A stretch of 64,000 nucleotides of DNA, from the NCBI GenBank assembly GCA_024509875.1, contig JAMPIV010010592.1:62001-126000 (forward strand), given 5' to 3'. Below, piece by piece: positions 45,425 through 59,657 of the stretch. How positions within the stretch are numbered: position 1 is the first letter of the stretch; the number at the start of each line of letters is the position of its first letter. The translations under genes and the position numbers were made by a program. Origin of the DNA: Oreohelix idahoensis. Lineage: Eukaryota; Mollusca; Gastropoda; Stylommatophora; Oreohelicidae. The notes under the pieces are model-generated. The model was not told the DNA's origin. It saw only the letters and a list, made by a program, of their open reading frames with translations, and searched no databases.

Positions 45425-45575
45425 AAAAAAAATTAGGCCTAATAAAAAAAAAAGATATCCCGTTCAACCTCTGATGGGTTATAATTAGGATATATATTGT
45501 TTTCAATTCCAAATAACATGAACAACCGCCGATATGAGAAAGTGGCATCACTGATTCACATTTGTCAAATCAAAA
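45425..45575 (+). mobile_element. single arm of the foldback element near the gene start
   Basis: Matches the right arm of 22455-23690 (CCGTTCAACCTCT, TTATAATTAGGATATATATT, CCGATATGAGAAAGTGGCAT). It lies 60-210 bp upstream of the predicted start codon. Confidence 0.8.
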
Positions 45576-46496
45576 TGGCGTCTTTCTCAGACTAAGAAAG
45601 ATTTTTTTTAAATGAGGTCCGTATCTTTTGTTTATCCTCCTACAAATGTCGAACCGGCAAAATGGTTTCAGCGCTTGCTTCTCAAGGCACAGTTACCGAG
45701 TCGAAACCAGATAGCGCCACTTTTAAGTCTACCCAGCTGTAAATGGATATCCTGAATCTGCTCTTGAGCTGAAGTTGACAAATGCACCGAAGGAGAGAAA
45801 CCTGTCTGTAGTATTTTTTAGGTGTTTTAAAGTATAGAGTGACCTCCCCTCATGGGAGAATTCGTTTTATTGTGTAGTGTTTGTAATATTTTTCTTCGAC
45901 ACATTGGAGCTCAGTCATCATAGCTGTCCTCTCCGAACCGAAGGCAGGCTGCAATCGATACAGAGTTGCCACTACTATGTTTCCCATCTAGATATTAAAA
46001 ATAAAAAGCAGAGACTACTGTTTATTTTGTATTATTATCTGGTCCTGTCACTAATCAATCGATTATGGGCTGCGACTATTCGCGTTGTCGAGATCACAAT
46101 GTGAACGATACAAACGCATTCAAAATAAAAGCATGTGTGTAGTCTTTTGTTGAACGAGATAACCCCCCCCCCCCCCTTCCCCATTGGAAGATGGGGTACA
46201 TGTTTGGACTTCTGTTGATAATATCTAGACATGCTTTTGCCTAGGCAAAAAACATATGTGCATGTAACTACGGGGTCGGAGTGACTAAGATGTATGGCAT
46301 CCGCCCCTAATTCTAAAGGCACCGACTTCGCTTCCCAGCAAAAAGAATATAACTGATGGACATTGCTTCATAACCAATGACTATACTTTAAAACACTGTC
46401 TGCTTTCCCCTTTGGGTGCATTGTGATTAGGGTCAAACTCGAATTGTGGACAGAAAATTTTGCACCAAGCAATTATCGTAATAATATAAATAAGCA
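45576..46496. other. upstream region, unassigned
   Basis: Contains a C run at 46164-46177 and a weak tRNA-like stretch near 45650-45715. No gene supported. Confidence 0.5.
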
Positions 46497-46690
46497 AACT
46501 CTCAGATTAGGATGCTGGAACGTCCGGACTATCCGAAAACCTACAGGATGTAAACGATGTAAGGAAGACAACCATAATTAATGATGAGCTTAAACGACTT
46601 CATTTTGAATGACCTGACCCTGACATCTAGCCAGCAGAAGAAGAGTTTTAAATTAACGATGAAAGACCAACAAAGGAAGAAATAAAAGAA
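46497..46690 (+). mobile_element. LINE endonuclease N-terminal remnant
   Basis: Plus-strand reading QTLRLGCWNVRTIRKPTG fits the G-C-W-N-V-R-T start of LINE endonucleases; then RKTTIINDELKRLHFE in another frame. Truncated where the Penelope-like element begins. Confidence 0.6.
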
Positions 46691-46766
46691 TGTCCCATAA
46701 CCGTAATCAGATGCACACAGTTACCTCCTTTATACTTCCTCTCATCCTCCGGCTTGTCGGGACTCC

Positions 46767-47579
46767 TTGCCTTTCTCACAACTTCTCCGCCTCCGTCGGT
46801 TATGCCAAGATGATGACAACTTTCTATGCCGAGCACAAGAAATGTTGGACTTCTTCCGTAACAGACAGTATCCAGAAAATGTTCTTACCTCTGCCTTAGA
46901 ACGTGTTCTCCCTATCTCACGTCTAGAGGCCCTCAAACCCAGCCAAAAAACCTCCTCTGATAGAGTCAAGTTAATAATGACCTATCACCCTCACTGCACT
47001 GCTGTCAAAAGGATCCTGTTTCGCCACCTACCTCTCCTCCAAGCTGACCCAGTGGCGCGGGAAGCATTTAGTGAGCCACCCTTGCTGGCATATAGACGGG
47101 ACAAAAATTTGAGGGACCTCCTAGTCCACAGCCGTCTGAAAACCGTCAACGGTGGCCACTTTGGAACCAAGCCATGTAACCGTACACGATGTAAGACATG
47201 TCAGTATGTAATCGAAACACGTTCAGTCTCGTTCCCTAACGCCAAGTTCACCATCACCCATGGCTTCACATGTGAGTCACGCAACGTCATTTATGCTATT
47301 ATATGCAAACGTTGCACCATTACGTACATCGGCCAAACGGGCACACGACTGGGCGACCGATTCTGCAGACACCTCTATGACATCTCTCAGTTTAATTCCA
47401 CACCTGTGGCCATCCACTTCAATGGCCCTGACCACCACGGTGCCACTGAAATCCAGGTGACAGCCATCAGATACTGTTCCTCGGACGCCAACAGTCGGTT
47501 TCGCCAGGAACAACGCCTCATCCATCTTATGGGTTTCCTCAAACCACACGGTTTGAATACCCAACATTCTTTTGTCTGA
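46767..47579 (+). CDS. Penelope-like polyprotein C-terminus with GIY-YIG nuclease
   Basis: 270-codon frame, open to a normal TGA. It begins with LRLRRLCQDDDNFLCRAQEM, the helical post-RT block typical of Penelope-like elements. KPCNRTRCKTCQYV has paired cysteines. Then comes the nuclease: NVIYAIICKRCTITYIGQTG (GIY-YIG core), TRLGDRFCRHLYDI (Arg and His of the active site) and EQRLIHLMG (catalytic Glu region). It ends GLNTQHSFV. The nuclease motifs are intact here, unlike the copy at 6100-6715. The start codon is not meaningful because of 5' truncation. The role is target nicking for reverse transcription. Confidence 0.87.
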   Translation: MPFSQLLRLRRLCQDDDNFLCRAQEMLDFFRNRQYPENVLTSALERVLPISRLEALKPSQKTSSDRVKLIMTYHPHCTAVKRILFRHLPLLQADPVAREAFSEPPLLAYRRDKNLRDLLVHSRLKTVNGGHFGTKPCNRTRCKTCQYVIETRSVSFPNAKFTITHGFTCESRNVIYAIICKRCTITYIGQTGTRLGDRFCRHLYDISQFNSTPVAIHFNGPDHHGATEIQVTAIRYCSSDANSRFRQEQRLIHLMGFLKPHGLNTQHSFV

Positions 47580-47636
47580 GACGCCTTTCTCTATCGAGTC
47601 CCTGTTGTATTAAGACTTTCTACTTTGATGCGATCA

Positions 47637-47930
47637 CCCTTTTTTTTTTTAAATTACCATTTTTTTAATTTAATAATTTTATTTATTTATTATTATTATT
47701 TTTTTTTAATTTGTTTATTTATTTTATTTTATTTAAAAATTTTTTTTTTAAATTATTTTTTCCTTTATTATTTTTTATTTTATTTATTTCTTTATTTAGT
47801 TTTTATTTATTTATTTATTTGTTTTAAATTTATTTATTATTATTTATTTATTTATTTATTTTTATTTTTATTTTTTTTTTATTTATTATTTATTGATTAC
47901 TTTTTTCTCACTTTTTTCCAGTCCTTGTTT
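47637..47930 (+). repeat. T-rich low-complexity tract
   Basis: About 290 bp of TTTATTTA-type sequence in the 3' region of the Penelope-like element. The open frame across it is an artefact. Confidence 0.9.
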
Positions 47931-48112
47931 TCATTATTTCTTATTTTTATGTACTATCAACTTCCTCTTTCCGGTTTAGTGGCAGCCATCCTGCTTTGCT
48001 TCACATGTGACTGGACTTTATATTAAGGGAGTTTTTTTCTCTTATTTTTATAGTTTCATGTTCTCTACTTAATTCTCATTTTCTTTCCCTCCTGTCTCTT
48101 GTTTGTCTGTCC

Positions 48113-48138
48113 CTGACGAAGGCCTTGTGGCCGCAACG
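48113..48138 (+). ncRNA. hammerhead-ribozyme-like motif, probably mutated
   Basis: CTGACGA (48113-48119) fits the conserved CUGANGA core. GGCC-TTGT-GGCC forms stem II and loop. GCAAC follows where GAAAC is required, so one core A is C here. Small type I hammerheads are known in Penelope-like terminal repeats. Stem III would be very short (ACGT), as in known minimal versions that work as dimers. Confidence 0.6.
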
Positions 48139-48224
48139 TAGGTTTTTCTTGTCCTTCTCCTTGTAAGACGTATTACTATTTGTGTGGGTGTGTGTGTGTT
48201 TTTTTTTTTTTTTTCAATTAATCA

Positions 48225-48660
48225 GATGCAGGACAAATTGAAAACACTCGATGAGAGGTCACAGCAATTGGGTCTGAAAATACACCAGGAAAAGACAAAA
48301 ATAATAAGAATAAATGCAGGTAATGATAACAGGGTCTAACTTGAAGAAACATCAATACAAGATGTAGAATCGTACACATATCTTGGCAGTAATATAGACA
48401 AAGTTGGAGGGACAGACAGCGATATCAAAATAAGAATACAAAAGGCAAGAGGAGCTTTCATTGCATTGGGAAATATATGGAGATCAAGAGAAATCGGATC
48501 CAACACGAAAACAAGAATCTTCAACTCAAATGTGAAGTCAGTCCTATTGTAAGGCTCTGAGACATGGAGAACAACAAAGACAACAACCAAAAAGCTACAG
48601 ACTTTCATAAATGGGTGCTTGCGTAGAATAAAGGGATTAAAATGGTATGACAAGGTGTCG
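48225..48660 (+). mobile_element. LINE RT thumb fragment
   Basis: Plus-strand reading: LKTLDERSQQLGLKIHQEKT, VESYTYLGSNIDKVGGTDSD, ARGAFIALGNIWRSREIGSN, then FINGCLRRI. Stops at 48338 and 48549. The family also includes 24430-24765 (downstream part). Confidence 0.75.
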
Positions 48661-49068
48661 TGGTTGAGTAAAGTGTAGAGTATTTGTCGAGTTGGACAAT
48701 AGTAGTGAAATCGACAAGGGATAGTGGACTGACAGAGTTATAGATTACACACACAGAAAGGTGTAAATAGGAGATGGACTTGAGACAACCTGGAAGAAGA
48801 TTTACCAAAATGATCTCTCTCTCCAAGCCTCAACTCACTGATGTCTGTCTAAGCACCTCCTGCTCTCTCTCTTTTCTCTTATCATACATAGAGATTATAG
48901 TAAAGAGCTAAACAGTCACTCCAAAACAAAAAACATGCTATGAAATTGACAGGCGTGTTCAAAATTAACAGCGACTAAAATTAATAGCTACCTGATATCG
49001 AACACTCAATACGGAATTACAGTGTTTACATAGAAGAGAACAATTATTCAAAAGTGAAATAATATACT

Positions 49069-50841
<1,773 letters not shown>

Positions 50842-51535
50842 ATTTCCTGACTTCTACGTTACTGTGGTGTGAGTGACTTATCATAGACACACTTAAAGAA
50901 CCTACACCCATTCGCGTATGTTAGATTTCCATAGTCACACACCTGTCGGCCATCCGTAAGCCCGACTTATGCTGATCGCCATTTATCAGCGAAAGTAATA
51001 ATAACATTTATCTTCTTGATGACCCCCCCAGTATCTTCCATCAAATAATCTTTAACAGAAGTGGTCGCCCGTGATTCGGGATATAAACAGTCCAGAAGTT
51101 TACTGTGATGTCAATTCAGCTGGATTTACAGTGTTGTCAGTACTGACTTTTATGCACAAGTTATTCAAGTCAAGAGTGGCAGTGTTCCAGTCTTTCTTGT
51201 CGTGCGCCAACTTAGGATTTCAGCACCCGATGTCAGGAATTTCATTCGAAAGCCGCTATCACTTTGGAGTTCCAGTACCGATCACCATTGGATTTATTCA
51301 AACTGTGTGATACCTGATTTACATCATTGTTGTTGCTGCGGAGGATGGGATTTTTTCCTTTTGAAGATAAGTGGTTTGTTTGTTTGTAAACTGTACCACT
51401 GTTCGGTGTAACATTGAGCCTTCCTCAGAGCATAATCTATTTATTCTTTCACGTGTTCTATATTATATGTTTCATGTTTATGTGGGCGGTTGGAGCGGTG
51501 ACTTATGAAGGGAATATCCCAGTTCACACAGGGCC

Positions 51536-51660
51536 TTCATGAGCGTTCTATAGGGTTGAGATTGTGAGTCTCAATTGAACGGTAATTCCGGTTCAAGGCT
51601 AAAAACCTTGCCGAGGTTCAGACCGCTACTTGTCCCTCACGACAGTAATTGTTTAGGTGT
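51536..51660 (+). other. conserved leader segment, element 3 copy
   Basis: Shares with 54080-54205 the ordered blocks TCAATTGA-CG-TAATTCCGGT, CAAGGCTA-AAACCTTGCCGA, GTTC--ACCGCTA-TTGTCCCT or equivalent. CAAGG/CCTTG can pair as a hairpin. It lies upstream of gag in both elements. Confidence 0.7.
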
Positions 51661-52496
51661 GACGAAACGTCTCAGTGTTGTTGTCATTATATTTTTCTCT
51701 GTACCTTAGTTTTTGATTCTCTTACTATCTTTGATTTACATACAACTTTTTCGTTTATACACTGTATTGTTGCTTGTATTGTCTTATTTTTCGCAGTGTC
51801 ATTGCACTCTTTACAATATTTTTTTTCTTTGGTTTCGCTTTCAGATTTAGTTGATTCTGCGAACGTGGTCATTTGTACTTTATATCTTGTCTTTGTCACT
51901 TTTGTTTGTACTATCTATTTTGTAATGCACTGTCAATATTATAATGCATAATATATATAGATAATTAATAACATTATTAGTAGTTAAAAAGGTAATTGTA
52001 CAAGTTCTTAAATAAGAACTTGTCACCCACGAAGTTGGGATAGAGTGAGTTTCTCCTGGATATTTACATTACTTACATATCTTGTAAAATACAGCATAAT
52101 GTCTAGTTTGGATTATTTCATTGAGCAAGGAAAATCCCTTGGTATGTCTACTGAGGAATTAAGAGAATTCGTAAAAGTTAAAGTGGAGATGGAAGAGAGA
52201 AAACTTCAAGCTGAAGAAAATCAGAGACTTCACAAGCAGAAGTTGTTATCTATGGAGATTGAAAGGATGAAGGTAACGAATGAACATGAGCTAGAAGATG
52301 AGATGAGCTCATTACAATGCGAACAACATTGTAAGGAAAAAGTTAAAATGGACTATGAGGAATTAAAAGTTGAGGCCAAGCATATTGAGGAGTCAAATAC
52401 AGAAGAGCTTGTTGGTCTATTGGATGATAATATTGATCTCCATCGCCAACTTAAAGAGAAGAATGCTGTATGTCTAGAGAAGTTTGATAACCTTAT

Positions 52497-53580
52497 TGTT
52501 ACGTACATTTATTACCTAAGGGGGTAGTCTTCGGTCCTGCCAAATGTACGCACCAGTCTCAATATAGTTATATTATTTGTGCGATCGAATGATTCGCGCA
52601 CTGACGTGCACAAAGCAGTGTGAGTTGCTTTGGGACGCACGGGTAACCTAGTTGAGTAGTTTCTGACGTCATGATTTGGAGGGGCAACATGGACCTTGTT
52701 TATGTCCGTGATTGATATATATTATTATGGTATTCATGGCACGTGTATGGAAGCCATTTATTCTAGTGATCTGTATTGGTCTTCAGGTCGAAACCAATAG
52801 CAGTAATGTCACGTAAGTTATCGCCCCACTTCTTATTGTATGCTATATTGTAAGGCCGCTCTTATACTAGTCTAGCGGGAATATGTTATTCCTAGAATGG
52901 ACCTACAGAGTCGTTAGCCTTTAGGATTCGTATCGTAGAAGAAGGATTCCTACGAGTGGAAGAAGTTATTGATTACCTTATTCACATGTTTTAATATGCT
53001 GCTACAACAATGCCAGAAGCGTGGTATAGAATGGGAGAGGTTAGTCAACTGGAGTCTCTAACCTGTTCGTATTATCGTGAGTGACCTTGTTTGAAACTAT
53101 ATGCTATATAACGTTATGTATGGAGAAAGTCTGGGATTGGGAAGTATGATATGGAAGATTTTATCCTGGAGTATGAATACGTTACCATGATAGACGTCCT
53201 TGAAAGAAGGTCAATGGATTTTAATGAGAAGAATATTATATGGTAACAGTTTGTGATCCTTAGTCACTTGAAAGAGGACTTACTGGTAGAGAATCTTCAG
53301 GAAACTTTAAGAGTAATTACCAATATGTTGACGGATGATCTTTGCGCCTGTGACGATGTTAGTCTTGTCCACTTCGTATGTGTCATGTTGAATAAAAAAT
53401 CTATGTACAATCATCAACGACTTATGTACTGCCAGTACTTGCCCAGTTCACCCAGTTCAACCCTGCTTGTTGGAGTGTCGTTTGAAGAACATTGTTGACA
53501 TTCGTTCATTTTAACCATTCGCGTTTTAAGTTACCTCTTCACCAGTATAAACTGAGCTCAACATAAAAACGGAGTCAACA
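52497..53580 (+). repeat. LTR-element 2, 5' LTR
   Basis: 1084 bp from TGTTACGTACATTTATTACC to CGGAGTCAACA. Directly after it, ATAAATGGTGTACCAGTG contains the TGG expected of a tRNA primer site; the tRNA was not identified. Confidence 0.95.
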
Positions 53581-54079
53581 ATAAATGGTGTACCAGTGTG
53601 GTCTGGAAATATCTAACTTCCAAAGAACGTACTCAATACTTTTCTTTGAAAAGAAGATTTGAACTTTCAAGGCGCCAACATCTCGAACTTGGAACCCAGT
53701 GGGATGAGAAATCAGAATCAACTTACGTTTACCAAGGTCAAGGTCTTCAATCAACCTCAACGTCAAGTTTCACAGTGACTGATTACTTGGGGATCACCTC
53801 TTCATCATTGTTGCGTGCGAGCTGTAATCTAGATACGCAGAACGAAGTATTTTATCCGTAGACGTACATACACGGAGACGAGGCACATTGGTTTTTTCCT
53901 GCACAAAAGATGAGTATAACGTGTTTTCGTTGTACCCTTTATTACGTTTAGCTGTGCCTCATGTAGTTATGTCCATATTTATATTTTTCATGTTACATGT
54001 TATATGTGTTGTATTCTTCGTGGGAGGTAGGGAGGTTGATCTGTCGAACAAGATCCATCTCGAAGCCAATTCGGGCTCT

Positions 54080-54205
54080 TCGTCAGACGTTCTGTAGGGC
54101 TCATTTTGTAAGTTTCAATTGAGCGATAATTCCGGTACAAGGCTAGAAACCTTGCCGAAGTTCCGATCGCTAGTTGTCCCTTATAACAGTATCTGTTTAG
54201 CTGTT
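54080..54205 (+). other. conserved leader segment, element 2 copy
   Basis: Homologous to 51536-51660; see there. It precedes the gag start by about 450 bp. Confidence 0.7.
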
Positions 54206-54651
54206 TCGTCACGTTTTTAATTGTTGTTTTCGTAGTTATTTTTACTCGTATTTAGTTTTATGATGACTTTTGTTTGTATTATGCGTCCGTCTAATCTTCC
54301 TGTCGTTCAGTTTTTTACAAAGCAAATGTTTTTACTTTGTGTTGTCAATTGTCTTGTACAAGTTTATCGCATATTTCATTGCATTTTTTGCAACAGTACT
54401 TCTTAATTTTTCCATTTTTTTTTTAGATTTATGCGAACGTTTTCATTCGTTGATTATATCTTGTCGTGTCAGTATTGTGCTACTGTCTGTCACGTTATTG
54501 CTTTCACACCATTACATGTTATAAATTAAATTATTAATTATTAATATTATTGCCTATTATATAACTTGATTTTACCGTTCTAGGACAGGAACGAAGACCA
54601 CTAGTTGTAGTAACACTTTTAAGTAGTATTATTACATAATAATATTGAATA

Positions 54652-57600
54652 ATGTCTACCTTAGACTATTTCATTAAGCAAGCAAAAGCTCTTCAGATGG
54701 CTCCTGATGAAGTAAAAGCATTTGCACTTGCAGAATATAAGAAAGCTCAAGAAATAGAAGCCGAACAGAGAAAGTTAGAAACTTTAAGACTAGAAAAACT
54801 TCAATCTGAGGCTGAGGAAAGTGAAAAGAAGATGAGATTTCAGGCTGAGGAAGAGGAGAAAAAAATGAGACTAGCCGCTGAATTAGAAGAGAAACGATTT
54901 CAGCGAGAGGCAGAACAGAAACAAAAGGAGGCTGAAGAAAGACTTAAAATTGAAATGGAAAATAAACAAAAGGAAATGGAAGAAAGAAGATTAATAGCTG
55001 AACAAAATACATTACGACTTCAGCTTGAGATGGAAGAGAATGATAGAAAACGACAGCATGAACTGAAATTAGCAGAGTCAGAATATGAGAGACTTAGGTT
55101 AACTCAGGAAGCTAATTCTCAGAGAACTTTTGAAAGCCAAACTTCATCCAGACATGACCATTTTAAGGAAATTCACCTTAAATTACCAAAATTTAATCCC
55201 CCGTCTGATGACGTGATATTCTTCCTGGATAGGTTTGAGGCCACTTGTGTGTCTTATAACGTGGATAAAACACTGTATTGTACATATTTATCCAGGTTAC
55301 TTACTGGGGATGCTTTAGCAGTTTATCATACTACCAGTATTAATGAGAAGAATGATTATAATGCTCTTAGAGCCGCACTTCTGAAGAAATTTCAAATGTC
55401 AGAAGATGAATACCGATTAAGATTTCGTACATTGCTACCGCAATCAAGCAGAAATTTCAGTGATTTTCTGTCACAAATACGACTCACCCTCGAAAGATGG
55501 ATCGAATTATCCAAAATTGAAAAGTCGTATGAAGGTCTCTTCGATTTACTGATGCGCGATAAGGTACTATCGTCTGTAAATCCTACATTTCTCGCATTTT
55601 TACACGAACGGAAACCTTTATCAATGAAAGACTTAGAAGAACATGCAAACAATTTTTGCACTGCTCACCCAACCATGGATCTGAGTAATGCACAGATTAA
55701 GAGTGAATTGCCTGTTGCTTTTGCAGCACAACAAAACAATTTTTCACGCAATCGTTCCTTTAGTGCTGATAGGTATGTCAATAAGGGAAATAATTACAAT
55801 TTTAACAATGATAACTTTTACAAAGGGAAGCAATTTCAACAATCTGCTCCATTTAATGTTTCTTGGAACCAAGCTCACAGATCGCGAGATTTTGGTAACA
55901 ATAATTTTAAAAATAATCAAGGACATTATAATAAACAAAACTGGAGATCAAAATCTAAGGGTTCACAAAACAGACAATTTTTTGGAAATAAACCATTTAA
56001 CCAACATCATAACGATCATTCTACAAATTATCGGACTCATCCAAATTTTAACTCAGGCAGAAACTACAATTGTGGCAATTTTAATGACAATAATCAAAAT
56101 CGATCGCGTCGTAGAGATAGATCGTCGAGTAATACACGTAGACATTCTAATGTCGCTTTAAGTGATACTCAAGCTAACATTGAACAGGGTAAAGTAGCTG
56201 AAACTCACAATGCTATGTCTTGTTCTCTTGATTGTACCCAGGTGAAAGACTGTCCAGAATGCTCGACTCTTTTCCAGCCTAAGGCGATCATAACGCTGCG
56301 TTGCGGACATACCTTGCCTAGTCTACCTGCAGTCTGTACGGCCACTGCTGCGTCAGTACACCCGGGACAGGGCTCTCTTACGTTTAACAAGGGATTTGTC
56401 AATAACATTTCATGCTCTATCCTATTTGACTCAGGTTGTAGCACTGTGGGCGTCCGGACTTCGCTGATCAACCCAAGTTGTGCCACGGGCAGGGTTGTCA
56501 AGTGTGTGACTTTCGGTGGCACCATTGAAACATTTCCCACCGCTATTATTGACCTTAATACTCCATTTTTTTTCAGGAAAGATCCAGGCATGTCTCCTTC
56601 CGAATCCAATTTGTGACGTAATACTTGGTCGCATACATGGTATAAAAGAGTGTACACCACAGCAAATTGCTGAATGGGAAGAGCGACATATTCAAACTGC
56701 AAATGCAGTAGTGACTAGAGCGCAAGCTACTAATATGTCGCATGATACACCTATTGAACCTACAGTTCATACTACTTGTGATGATGATGCTCCTATTTCA
56801 CGGGAGTTGTTTGCAACATTGCAAAAAAATGATGATTCATTAAAAAAAATTTTTCAGTATGTGAACAAAAAGAATACCAGCAACAAACTTGCAAAATCTA
56901 GACATGACTTTATACTTAAAAATGGGATTTTGGTTAGAGTAATACGGGAAAAGGATTTATCCTTATGTTATCAGATCTTAGTCCCATCCTCTATGAGATC
57001 TCGTATATTACGACATGCGCATGACTCGCAATGTGCGGGCCATATGGGTTTTTCGCGTACCAAATCCAGAGTGCTTTCGGCATTCTACTGGCCAGGCGTC
57101 CATAGGGACATCACTCTCTACTGTCGGTCTTGTTTGATATGTCAGGAAGTTAAGGTACGGGGTCCATTTCATGCGGCTCCTATTCAAGCTGCGGACATCC
57201 CGATTAGCCCATTTGATAAAATGGCTATAGACATTATTGGTCCGATGCTTCCATCTGCTAGAGGGCATACGCATATTCTTACGTGCATTGATATGTGCAG
57301 TCGTTGGCCTGAGGCCATCCCTCTCAAGAACACTTCATCTGCCAGTGTAGCAGAGGCATTGATGTTAATCTTCTCACGCATTGGTTTTCCACGGAAAATC
57401 TTGTCGGATCATGGGGTTCAGTTCATTTCTGAATCCATGTCTCAAGTTATGAAAACATTAGGTATAGACAGATCTCTTAGTTCTATTTATCATCCGATGT
57501 CAAATGGGTTAATTGAGCGTCTCAATAGGACACTCAAGCAGTTGTTGGGTAAGATGACCCAAGACCATCCCCAAGACTGGGATCGGGTCATACCCGCGGC

Positions 57601-59657
57601 TCTGTTTGCGTATCGCGAAGTACAAAATCAAGCCACGGGGTTTTCTCCATTCCAGCTTGTTTTTGGCATGCAACCACGCGGTCCTATGTCGTTAATCCAC
57701 GACTTATTGGTTGACGAGAATATTGAAGAGGAAACTCAATCCTCTTATGAGTATGTGATCTCTCTGAGAAAGAGAATCATAGATGCTTGTAGACTAGCTA
57801 CTGCATCATCTGAACAAGCCAAAGAAAAAGCTCGTCTATTTGCAAACAAGTATAGACGTCTTCGCCAGCTCATACCTGGTGATGAAGCTTTTGTCTTACT
57901 ACCTGCGCATAACAATCGTCTTTTAATTACCTGGAGAGGTCCTTTCAGGATCATCTCAAGAATATCCGATGTCGACTACATCGTTGATGTTAATGGTAAA
58001 CATAAAACCTTCCACATTAACATGTTGAAGGAGTATTACTCACGTCCTGATTATCTACAGTCAGTGTTCCAGGCAACTGACGATCCTACACCTCCTATTC
58101 AACACTATTCTAGTTTGTCAGTCATCCAAGAAGAAGAATCTTCTTTCGATGATGTACAACTACCAATACCAGTTGTTCCACTCCATTCCACTGAGAAATG
58201 GAATGATGTTACAATCTCATCTACTCTTTCGGCTGATCAACGTCAGCAAGTCTCTAATATTCTACACTCGTATGAGGATGTCCTCACTGACATCCCAGGT
58301 CATACGTCAGTCATCCAACATGACATTATTCTGACTGACGATACGCCTATTCGAGTTCGCCCATATCCTATCCCTTTACACTTTCGTGATAAGGTTGATA
58401 AGGAATTGGATGAGATGCTTCAATTAAATATAATTGAACCATCTTCATCACCATATTCTTCTTCTATGGTAATCATTAGGAAAAAGGACAACAATATACG
58501 TCTTTGCGTAGATTACAGGAAATTGAACAAAGTTACAAAATTCGATGCGGAACCGTTACCTCTTTTAGACGACTTATTGGAGAGATTATCTCATGCCACA
58601 TTCTTTTCGAAATTTGACCTTTCAAAGGGCTATTGGCAAGTGCCACTAACTCCTAAAGCAAAGCCATTCACCGCTTTCTCGACGCCACGGGGTCTTTTTC
58701 AATGGAATTTTATGCCATTCGGATTAATGAATGCGCCAGCTACCTTTGTACGCATGATGCGCCGCATATTGTCTCATCGTCCCGATGTCATTACTTATAT
58801 AGATGACATCTGTCTTTTCAGTGACTCTTGGGATGAACATATTCATGGATTAAAAGCTTTACTGTCTACCTTACGGGATTATAACTTAACAGCAAAACCT
58901 TCAAAGGCTTTTGTCGGTTTTCATGACATCTCATTTCTGGGTCACCGCATAGGTCATGGTTTCATGTATACAGAAGACAGTAACGTCTCTAAAATTTTAA
59001 ACATCTCAGCACCTAAGACAAAAAAACAAGTTAGGTCTATTTTAGGACTAATACAGTTCTATTCAAAATTCATCCCTCATTTGTCTACTATAACTGCACC
59101 TTTTTCGTCTCTACTGAAAAAAAGGCACATCTAATGTAATAAAGTGGTCGCAGGATCACCAAACGGCGTTAGACTATATAAAACGATTTTTTTCAAAAGA
59201 ACCTTTTTTGAGGTTGCCTAACAAAAATCTCACTTTCATTCTTCGCAGTGATGCATCTTCTTACGCTATTGCTGCAGTTTTGATGCAGGAATATAACGGC
59301 ACCTTATTTCCGGTGATGTACGTGTCCAGAAAACTTACGGAGAGCGAACTCAAATACTCCGTTCTAGATAAAGAGCTCCTGGCATTAGTGTGGGCAATCA
59401 CAAAACTGGAACGTTACCTCCTTGGCTCACACTTTGTGGTGGAATCTGACCAAAAAGCTCTTACCGCACTGAACTCGAAGAACGTGAAATCATCGAAGTC
59501 AGCGCGTTACGCTATAGCGCTTCAACCATTCAATTTTGAAATACGAGCTATTCCTGGAGTGAAGAATGTGTTCGCAGACTGTTTGTCGAGATGCCCAAGC
59601 GAACTTGTCGAAACTAAACCACTTCCAGATGTTGAAACATCCTCACCGATAACATGA
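54652..59657 (+). pseudogene. gag-pol of Gmr1-like element 2 (two single-base frame breaks)
   Basis: Gag (from MSTLDYFIKQAKALQ) has a long Glu/Lys coiled coil (residues about 20-165), a capsid segment ending FLAFLHERKPLSMKDLEEHA, an Asn/Arg-rich tail and CPECSTLFQPKAIITLRCGH (56251-56310), then the protease motif ILFDSGCSTVG. The first break is in the T run at 56566-56573; the frame continues from there to 59134 with integrase (HAHDSQCAGHMG, MAIDIIGPM, LSDHGVQF, NGLIERLNRTLK) and RT (VDYRKLN, YIDDICLFS). The second break is in the A run at 59119-59125; RNase H follows (LRSDASSYAIAA, LDKELLALVW, VESDQKAL) to 59657. All visible catalytic residues are kept. Breaks could be real or assembly errors. 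Confidence 0.92.

Larger units (their letters stand above)
46690..48200 (+). mobile_element. Penelope-like element, 5'-truncated
   Basis: The coding part (46767-47579) is followed by a very T-rich 3' region (47637-47930) and a hammerhead-like motif (48113-48138). The upstream RT domain is lost. Penelope-like elements pair an RT with a GIY-YIG nuclease and often carry hammerhead ribozymes in their terminal repeats, so the combination is coherent. Confidence 0.85.

Noticed and set aside
45650..45715. tRNA-like stretch with a GAGTCGAAACC B-box-like motif
   Set aside because: Arms do not pair convincingly and no SINE tail was found.
47625..48026. Phe/Tyr/Leu-rich frame resembling a membrane protein
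   Set aside because: It is the T-rich 3' region of a Penelope-like element.
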